A model generated the notes under the pieces. It had not been told where the DNA came from and searched no databases. It saw only the letters and a program-made list of their open reading frames with translations. Made by a program: the position numbers and the translations under genes. Positions 57,663-64,000 of a stretch of DNA of 64,000 bases are shown piece by piece (position 1 is the first letter of the stretch; each line of letters opens with the position of its first letter). Source of the DNA: Corallincola holothuriorum (GTDB lineage Bacteria > Pseudomonadota > Gammaproteobacteria > Enterobacterales > Neiellaceae); assembly GCF_003336225.1 (NCBI RefSeq), contig NZ_QPID01000011.1, positions 62,001-126,000 on the forward strand. Direction: 5' to 3'.

Positions 57663-58406
57663 ATGAGTTTGGGTATTTCAAAATTCAAACTAAAGGAATG
57701 TTTTGTGAGAGAACTAGTAAAAAAAGCATACACTTACATTTACAAATTAAAGCTAAATCACCAGTTAAATCAGATGAAAAGAATGACCAATGAAGTTGAT
57801 AAGCTAACTTTGGATGAAGCACCTAAGTTACCTTACAATCAAGCTCTTATGGATGATTTAATCGAATATCTAGACTCTGAAGAAGTAGTTGGTGTTGAGT
57901 TTGTTTATGACTATGCAGAATTCGAGTGGCTTGTAGATGATCTGGCAGATTTCTTCAATGTGGAAATAGTGAAAACTAAGGAAAATCAGTATTTGGTATC
58001 AGGGGAAGTTATTGATCCGCCGGTAACAGGAACTTTCTGTGATTCGCAGATATTTACTGCGTCGGTATATAACAGTATTCCTGATAGTAAAAAGAGTGAA
58101 GTTTATTGTGATTCTTCTGGAAGGTTTCTCCTTCTTATTTCAGATGAAAGGTATCAACTTTTAAAGAATAAATATGGCGATTTATTGGGTTTTAAAAGTG
58201 AACAAAACTTACTTCCAAATTTATCAAAGTGGAAACCTGGTATGTGCGCTTATTCTGGAATAAATTATCCTTATTCAGGTGGTCATACAGATATGATTAG
58301 TTTTGTCGCTGAATATATAGAACACCTTAAGTTAGTTTATAGGCAACACCCTGATTTAGATCTTATTCTTGAAGAAGCTGCTTCTAAGTTAAGCTTGATA
58401 AAATAG
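57663..58406 (+). CDS. Unknown AT-rich accessory protein
   Basis: 247 residues, soluble, acidic, Lys- and Tyr-rich, with much lower GC than the flanking operons. No signal peptide or membrane span is visible; an N-terminal basic helix (KKAYTYIYKLKLNHQLNQMKR) precedes a mixed alpha/beta body with VEFVYDYAEFEWLVDDLADFF. The ATG at 57663 is the first start; others inside the N-terminus are possible. It is the first gene in the cassette-like array. No family recognised; immunity-protein-like character is only a guess. Confidence 0.55.
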   Translation: MSLGISKFKLKECFVRELVKKAYTYIYKLKLNHQLNQMKRMTNEVDKLTLDEAPKLPYNQALMDDLIEYLDSEEVVGVEFVYDYAEFEWLVDDLADFFNVEIVKTKENQYLVSGEVIDPPVTGTFCDSQIFTASVYNSIPDSKKSEVYCDSSGRFLLLISDERYQLLKNKYGDLLGFKSEQNLLPNLSKWKPGMCAYSGINYPYSGGHTDMISFVAEYIEHLKLVYRQHPDLDLILEEAASKLSLIK

Positions 58407-58495
58407 GAATATCCACTATAGAGTTGTTTTTATATGGGGATTCTTTGATGCCTGTTTTACTGTCTCAGACTAATGAGTGCGTTAGCCACAGCCCA

Positions 58496-58597
58496 AATTA
58501 ACAAGGCCCGGCAACATCAAGCCCGCAAAAAAACATCCGCTTCGCTGCGGGCGGGCTTTAGACTCGCTATCGCTCGCCGTTGCGAGCAACGTTAAGT
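58496..58597 (+). repeat. attC-like recombination site A
   Basis: Left arm AATTAAC (58496-58502) matches the complement of right arm GTTAAGT (58591-58597) at six of seven bases; GTTAAGT fits the GTTRRRY core. The 102-bp site contains inner hairpins (AAGCCCGC with GCGGGCTT; GCTCGC with GCGAGC). It sits between two same-strand genes, with the next ATG seven bases later. Confidence 0.5.
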
Positions 58598-58603
58598 GCA
58601 CTA

Positions 58604-58936
58604 ATGAATATGGAACTAGACAACGAAACGTGGCTAATTGAGTTTGGTGATGATGTAATCGAAAAGAAAGCCGAACTCGGAATTGAGGCTCTGACTGACT
58701 ACGAAAAAGTAGTGTACTGTTTCTGGGTAATTGATTACTCGATTAGAAACTTAGGCACACTAGATGCGATCGAAGATATCTATCCTGAAGCTATATCTGA
58801 GTTTGAGGCTTTAGCTGGTAAGAATCATTGGTCGTCAAAGTTCAACATCAAGGAAGTTAGCAGCAGTGAGGAAGCGTACTACCGTAATTTTGAGGTTTTT
58901 TGCAGTGAATTACGTTCAGTTCAAACTTGCATTTAA
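58604..58936 (+). CDS. DMP19/DUF4375-like small protein
   Basis: 110 residues from ATG 58604. TDYEKVVYCFWVIDYSIRNLGTLDAIEDI (core EKVVYCFWVIDYSIRNLG) is the helical pattern of DUF4375 (DMP19-like) proteins, acidic and all-alpha. Such genes occur often in Vibrio superintegrons. AT-rich like its neighbours; no promoter is obvious. Confidence 0.6.
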   Translation: MNMELDNETWLIEFGDDVIEKKAELGIEALTDYEKVVYCFWVIDYSIRNLGTLDAIEDIYPEAISEFEALAGKNHWSSKFNIKEVSSSEEAYYRNFEVFCSELRSVQTCI

Positions 58937-59020
58937 TAAGTCAAAGCACGCGGACCTGGCATAGTTGTCACCTTTTCTATAAAAAAGCCGCTAACTTGCT
59001 CCCTGTTTTAGGCGTTATGC
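58934..59020 (+). repeat. attC-like recombination site B
   Basis: Begins with TAATAAGTCAAAGC at the stop codon and ends with TTAGGCGTTATGC (core GTTATGC at 59014-59020), the pattern of VCR ends; 87 bp. The next gene starts six bases later. Confidence 0.45.
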
Positions 59021-59025
59021 GTATC

Positions 59026-59538
59026 ATGAATTTTAAGTACTTTAGAGATCCTGACAATTTTGCTTTTAAAACAGACGAGCCAATGAAGTGTTCCGTTTGT
59101 GGCATGCTTGGTGTCTGGTTTGATGCTGGTGGATTTTGCGGTATCGACGAAATCGAATGCATCTGTGATGATTGCTTGGCCGCGGGAAAGCTCAAAGCGC
59201 TTGAGATCGAGGCTAATGAAGCTTTTGGTGGCAGTGCTGAAGAGAACGACGAAATTATCTTTGCTACGCCCGCGCTTCCAACATGGCAAGACCGTGTTTG
59301 GCCTTATGTGGATGGAAGCTTTTGTGTATTCGAACGAATAGCGTCAAAGCAGGACTTTGATAGTAAAGAAGAGTTTAAAAGGGCCTTCTCTAATAAAGTC
59401 GCTGAACAATCTGATTTGGAGTGGTTGTGGCAAACCCTTCCCGAAAAAACGGTTGAGAACTATCAGCAAGGCGGTGATGTCACAGTTTACTTGTTCTCAA
59501 ATAATGGCGCTAAGTACTGTACCTGGGATGCCAACTAA
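59026..59538 (+). CDS. CbrC family (UPF0167) protein
   Basis: 170 residues from ATG 59026. FKYFRDPDNFAF, CSVCGMLGVWFDAGGF, IDEIECICDDCLAAGKL and LPTWQDRVWPYVDGSFC follow the CbrC/UPF0167 pattern with two CxxC zinc pairs. E. coli CbrC is linked to colicin E2 tolerance; the general role is unknown. It is the third gene of the cassette-like array and lies directly behind attC-like site B. Confidence 0.75.
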   Translation: MNFKYFRDPDNFAFKTDEPMKCSVCGMLGVWFDAGGFCGIDEIECICDDCLAAGKLKALEIEANEAFGGSAEENDEIIFATPALPTWQDRVWPYVDGSFCVFERIASKQDFDSKEEFKRAFSNKVAEQSDLEWLWQTLPEKTVENYQQGGDVTVYLFSNNGAKYCTWDAN

Positions 59539-59544
59539 TTACTC

Positions 59545-59627
59545 ATAACAAACAAATTAGCCAAAACACTCGTCGCTCCGCTCCGTAGCTTAGCCTGCTC
59601 AAGCTGCCCATGGTTGGGGCATTATAT
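59545..59627 (+). repeat. attC-like recombination site C
   Basis: Starts ATAACAAAC and ends GGGGCATTATAT, one base off the GGGCGTTATA pattern; about 83 bp. An alternative right end is GGGCGTCAG at 59640. It follows the CbrC-family gene. Confidence 0.4.
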
Positions 59628-59660
59628 TTTTAAAAATCAGGGCGTCAGTTTTCGTAGGAA

Positions 59661-59696
59661 CATAGCTTGTGGAAAACAAAGTGGTCACGAGCTATG
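59661..59696. repeat. Inverted repeat
   Basis: CATAGCT-GTG (from 59661) pairs with CAC-AGCTATG (to 59696), just before attC-like arm D. Could be a terminator or part of a degenerate cassette. Confidence 0.35.
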
Positions 59697-59700
59697 AAAA

Positions 59701-59800
59701 TTTAACAAACGCATCAAGTCGCTCGTAGGCTCATTTGGGCAACAAAACTACACGGCATTTTGGTTTTGTGCTGTTTATTGGCCGAATAGCAGAAATTCTT
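59701..59800 (+). repeat. attC-like site D, left arm only
   Basis: TTTAACAAACGCATCAAG (59701-59718) matches the left end of Vibrio repeats (TAACAAACGCCTCAAG) at all but one of the 16 shared bases. No convincing right core follows before the HAF gene, so the array seems to end here in a truncated site. Confidence 0.45.
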
Positions 59801-59837
59801 GTTTAGACGGGCTGGTAGGCTTCAGCTTATGCTGTGC

Positions 59838-60848
59838 TTAGTCGAAGTAATCGTATGGAGCTTTTAGTTTCCAAATGACGGCCTTAGTCACGCCGGAATC
59901 GTCGACGATCTCTCCCGCAATCACATTATTTTCATTAATAGCGTAAGCAGCACCTTCATTGTCATTGGTTGGTAGTAGATGCATCACTTTAGATGCGAAA
60001 TTTAGATAAAACGGCAGACGGAGAGCATCAGCATTATCAGCTTCACCTATGATGCGTTGCTGATCATTGATGTCATGCGCGATACTACTCGCGCCGCCCA
60101 GCGTGCCTAAACGTACCGCTCCGGTAGAGGTAAATAGTGCTGCAATTTTGTGTACGGGACCGGGTGGTTCGCTGTGGATCCAACCCACTACATCTCCGGT
60201 GTCATTAAGCCCAAGCGCTTCACTCCACGAAAGATCATGCTGAGGGAGGTGTGTCAGTATCTCATTTTCCCAGATAAACGCTCGAGTAGCGGATTGGTCT
60301 TGCCCCACAACAGTACCTGATTGATTTATCGCATTGGCTGCTCGTGGCAAGAAGTGAGTAACTAAAGGGGTGGGTTCTAGGTTGTTTTTCCAAATAACAG
60401 CGGTTGTCATAACTGAACCGATTATCCAGTTATCGTTATTAATTGCTGTGGCTTCCCCAAACGCCTCATCAGCAAGCTCGTCGTAAAGATCGATGATATA
60501 ACCGTTACGCCAAACGACAGGATGATAATTACCATTTGAGTCCTGACTTCTCCCAACGACAGCACCTCTGTCATTGATGCCAAGTGCAGCACTGTTGAGG
60601 CCACCATCTAATGGCCCCAAATCAATCATGGTATTGTCGCGATAAAGGAAGCCATGAATAGATCCAGACTCGGTGTCTGCAATACCAACCACTTCGTTAT
60701 TCACATTGATGTCACGGGCTGAACTGAAGCTCCCGCCGGGTAGCGTGCCAAGCTCAATGACTTCATAATGTCCAGCGCACCCTGCGGCAAACATCAAACA
60801 TAGTAGCAGCGGCAGATACCAAGACAGTTCCCTCTGAGGGATTATCAT
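59838..60848 (-). CDS. HAF-repeat lipoprotein
   Basis: 336 residues. Lipobox AAGC at Cys24. The mature chain is built of HAF-type repeats of about 40-50 residues with the pattern ELGTLPGGSFSSARDINVNN (the first), LGPLDGGLNSAALGINDRG, LGTLGGASSIAHDINDQQ and EGAAYAINENN, each followed by a strand such as VVGRSQ or IIGEAD. This gives a beta-propeller-like surface protein of unknown role. A divergent 358-bp gap separates it from the chemoreceptor. Confidence 0.85.
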   Translation of the reverse strand: MIIPQRELSWYLPLLLCLMFAAGCAGHYEVIELGTLPGGSFSSARDINVNNEVVGIADTESGSIHGFLYRDNTMIDLGPLDGGLNSAALGINDRGAVVGRSQDSNGNYHPVVWRNGYIIDLYDELADEAFGEATAINNDNWIIGSVMTTAVIWKNNLEPTPLVTHFLPRAANAINQSGTVVGQDQSATRAFIWENEILTHLPQHDLSWSEALGLNDTGDVVGWIHSEPPGPVHKIAALFTSTGAVRLGTLGGASSIAHDINDQQRIIGEADNADALRLPFYLNFASKVMHLLPTNDNEGAAYAINENNVIAGEIVDDSGVTKAVIWKLKAPYDYFD

Positions 60849-61207
60849 CGTTGACTCTCAAGTTAAGTGACAAAGAACAAACGTATAAATGTAAGGTAGC
60901 AGTTTTCTATTTAGTGTGCTTTTGAGGGCGCGGCTGGTGACTCCGGTCATTGTTCAGCACTTTTGTTATTTCTCGTCCAGCTTAGCCGACCACTACAAGC
61001 GTTCTGCTTCAGATAGAGTAAAAAACCGTAATCTAGGTCGCTGCTCTATCTAAACAAGTAAGCCACAACGTCTGCGACTCAGCTGAACAAAAAGCGGATC
61101 CCGCTCAAAAGCTGCATACGTCTAGTTATTGTCATATCTAGATTGCAACCATGCGCCATGTTCTATACTCGTAAAAATAAAAAAATGATTACAAGGATTT
61201 GATCGGT
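60849..61207. other. Intergenic region between divergent genes
   Basis: Holds the promoters of the HAF lipoprotein and the chemoreceptor. AAGGAT precedes the chemoreceptor start. No other element was recognised. Confidence 0.4.
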
Positions 61208-62815
61208 ATGAAGAACTTTTCCATTGCCAGCAAGATTTATCTGACGATTTCCGCGGTGGGAGTCGTGCTGTTAATAATCACGCTAGCATTCAGTTATCAT
61301 CACGAAAGTGATTTGGTAGCGGAACTCGCCGAACAGCAGGTTCTTGCAACGAGTGACGCCTACTTTGAATCAATCAACACACTGATGTTAGCGGGTGCGA
61401 TGGATAAGCGGCATATTCTAAAAGACAAAATGATCACGCAACCTAATATACGTGAATTACGCTTAATGCGCGGCGTATCTGTCAGCCAACTGTATGGTAT
61501 CGGTATTCCAGATCAACAACCACAAGATGAACTCGATCAGGCAGCGCTCGCAGGCTCAAACGTTAACCTAAGACACGTATTAAATGACGAACTCGTACAA
61601 ACACTAATTACGCCCATCGTGATGAAAAAAAATCATGACGGTATTAATTGTCTCAGTTGTCACGTGACCAGCAAAGAGGGAGACATCGCCGGTGCCGTCC
61701 GAATATCATATTCATTAGAGCAAGCGCACAACAAAATCGTTCAGGCTATGTGGCATCAAGGCGGGCTACTAACACTGGTATTCATCGCAGGCAGTTTGAT
61801 GTTGATTTTGGTCTTCCGTAGCTTTGTTGCCAAACCGCTCGCCAGCCTGAGTCAACGACTACGTAGTGCCTGTTCCAATGCCGATCTATCAGAAAATTTT
61901 GCCACAGATAAAACAGATGAAGTGGGTGAACTTAGCAACGCAATAGACACCCTAGTAACTCACTTCAAATCAAACCTGCACCAGCTAATCGCCAACAGCC
62001 ATCGCCTGAACGAAACGGCAGCTCAAGTCGCCAGCCTGGCAGAGTCAACCGAGACTTCCGTCATTGAGTTGAAAACAGGCACTGACTCCGTTGCCACGTC
62101 CATGACGCAGATGGAAGCATCAGCACGCGAAGTGAAACAGAATGCCGAGTATACCGCCGAGCGTTCAGCTTCAGCCAGCCAACAAGCGCGATCAGGTTCC
62201 GAAGACGCTAGCCGAGTAACGCAAGATATTCACGCTTTAGTTACCTCCGTCGACAAAGCATCAAATAGCTTGAGTGAATTGGATGCGCGTAGCCAAAAAG
62301 TAGCAACGGTCGTTGATGTCATTTCAGCAATTGCAGAGCAAACCAACTTGCTGGCGTTAAACGCTGCCATTGAGGCGGCAAGAGCGGGCGAACAAGGTCG
62401 TGGCTTTGCTGTTGTTGCCGATGAAGTGAGGTCTCTTGCTAATCGCACCCACGAGTCCACCGTAGAGATTAAACAGATCATCGACGAACTGCGTCAACAA
62501 TCGCAAGTAGCGGTTTCGACAATGCACTCTGCAAATGATGCTGCGGAACGCTCAGCAAACGCCGTTGATCAATTAGCTACTCTACTAGAAACCATTTCCG
62601 GACATAGCCAAGAGATAACCGACCTCAATGCTCAAATGGCCACTGCATCCCATGAGCAAAGCACCGCCGTCGAAGAAACCAACCGACATATCAGCGCCAT
62701 ACGAGAGATTGCCGAAACATCAGCACAGCAAGTGCATGAAGACGAAGAGATCAGTGAGAAAATGCTGGCTCTCGCGCAGCAGATGGAGCAATCAGTCAAC
62801 AAATATAAGATATGA
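61208..62815 (+). CDS. Methyl-accepting chemotaxis protein with a periplasmic haem-c motif
   Basis: 535 residues from ATG 61208 (AAGGA upstream; a TTG at 61199 is less likely). Helix about 10-30; periplasmic domain about 33-180 with [19 protein letters not shown], where CLSCH is a CxxCH haem-attachment site; second helix about 185-208; HAMP ([13 protein letters not shown] onward); then the long coiled-coil signalling domain with the hairpin tip [20 protein letters not shown] and [13 protein letters not shown]. It probably senses redox state or a gas through a covalently bound haem. Confidence 0.92.
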   Translation: MKNFSIASKIYLTISAVGVVLLIITLAFSYHHESDLVAELAEQQVLATSDAYFESINTLMLAGAMDKRHILKDKMITQPNIRELRLMRGVSVSQLYGIGIPDQQPQDELDQAALAGSNVNLRHVLNDELVQTLITPIVMKKNHDGINCLSCHVTSKEGDIAGAVRISYSLEQAHNKIVQAMWHQGGLLTLVFIAGSLMLILVFRSFVAKPLASLSQRLRSACSNADLSENFATDKTDEVGELSNAIDTLVTHFKSNLHQLIANSHRLNETAAQVASLAESTETSVIELKTGTDSVATSMTQMEASAREVKQNAEYTAERSASASQQARSGSEDASRVTQDIHALVTSVDKASNSLSELDARSQKVATVVDVISAIAEQTNLLALNAAIEAARAGEQGRGFAVVADEVRSLANRTHESTVEIKQIIDELRQQSQVAVSTMHSANDAAERSANAVDQLATLLETISGHSQEITDLNAQMATASHEQSTAVEETNRHISAIREIAETSAQQVHEDEEISEKMLALAQQMEQSVNKYKI

Positions 62816-62913
62816 GCGAGTAGACATTAACTACTTGGCGGACTCAGAGTGGACTCAGAGGAGCATCCATCCGATATCATCGCTACCTGATTCTGGCTTT
62901 GTGCTGTTTGCTG

Positions 62914-62937
62914 CGCCTCTGAAGGGTTTCAGAGGCG
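62914..62937. terminator. Hairpin after the chemoreceptor gene
   Basis: CGCCTCTGAA (62914-62923) pairs perfectly with TTCAGAGGCG (62928-62937) around GGGT. It lies 100 bp past the stop, with no long T-run. Confidence 0.5.
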
Positions 62938-63016
62938 TATGTTTAGAGTGGAGGAGTGCGTGTCCCGAGCGTTTCGAACTACCCTCTCAAGAATCGCAGC
63001 ATAACTGAGCAAGGCG

Positions 63017-64000
<984 letters not shown>

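Noticed and set aside
62628-63008. 126-codon plus-strand frame overlapping the end of the chemoreceptor
   Set aside because: Half lies in another frame of the chemoreceptor and the rest covers a hairpin; no start signals.

Overview
The window looks like chromosomal DNA of a free-living, probably marine gammaproteobacterium (Alteromonadales/Vibrionales-like). The evidence is the urt-ure gene order, DUF2750, YbiT and thiopurine methyltransferase genes, three PEP-CTERM proteins and one GlyGly-CTERM protein, many c-di-GMP and two-component genes, and Vibrio-type attC-like repeats. The genus cannot be fixed from sequence reading alone. No rRNA, tRNA or CRISPR array was seen.

Layout. 1-5.3 kb holds small housekeeping and unknown genes: a truncated esterase, DUF1697, an AcuI/YhdH reductase, a STAS-like protein, DUF2750 and two exported unknowns. 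5.4-8.8 kb is a tandem pair of paralogous alkaline phosphatases on the minus strand. 9.1-10.5 kb has two PEP-CTERM proteins. 10.7-15.0 kb encodes a two-component pair whose kinase carries an NCS1-type permease as its sensor. Divergent from it, 15.2-28.0 kb is a nitrogen scavenging cluster: an outer-membrane porin, the urea ABC transporter urtABCDE, urease ureDABCEFG and a HupE/UreJ nickel permease, mostly with overlapping or near-abutting genes. 28.3-41.6 kb contains a PEP-CTERM protein, a large hybrid kinase, endonuclease I, two c-di-GMP proteins, YbiT, Tpm, a DUF465 protein and a cold-shock protein. 42.3-46.4 kb has a TonB-domain lipoprotein, a DsbD-like reductase with a partner redoxin, and a degenerate cyclic-nucleotide-fold protein.

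The most notable region is 46.5-56.7 kb. It looks at first like urea carboxylase/allophanate hydrolase, but reads as a guanidine assimilation operon. Order: candidate NtrC sites, a sigma-54-like promoter, a guanidine-I (ykkC) riboswitch, an ABC transporter (three genes), the two carboxyguanidine deiminase subunits (formerly 'urea carboxylase-associated proteins 1 and 2'), a guanidine-II (mini-ykkC) riboswitch inside the operon, guanidine carboxylase, allophanate hydrolase and a strong terminator. Two different guanidine riboswitch classes therefore appear to control one operon. The inferred pathway is guanidine to carboxyguanidine to allophanate to ammonia plus CO2; together with the urease cluster this gives two routes to ammonium.

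56.8-59.8 kb is an accessory island: an internally deleted IS4-type element with matching inverted ends, followed by three AT-rich, same-strand small genes separated by attC-like repeats. This resembles an integron cassette array lacking an integrase. The window ends with a HAF-repeat lipoprotein, a chemoreceptor whose periplasmic domain has a haem-c motif, and the 3' part of a large beta-helix/Calx-beta surface protein with a (PEPEPQ)n linker.
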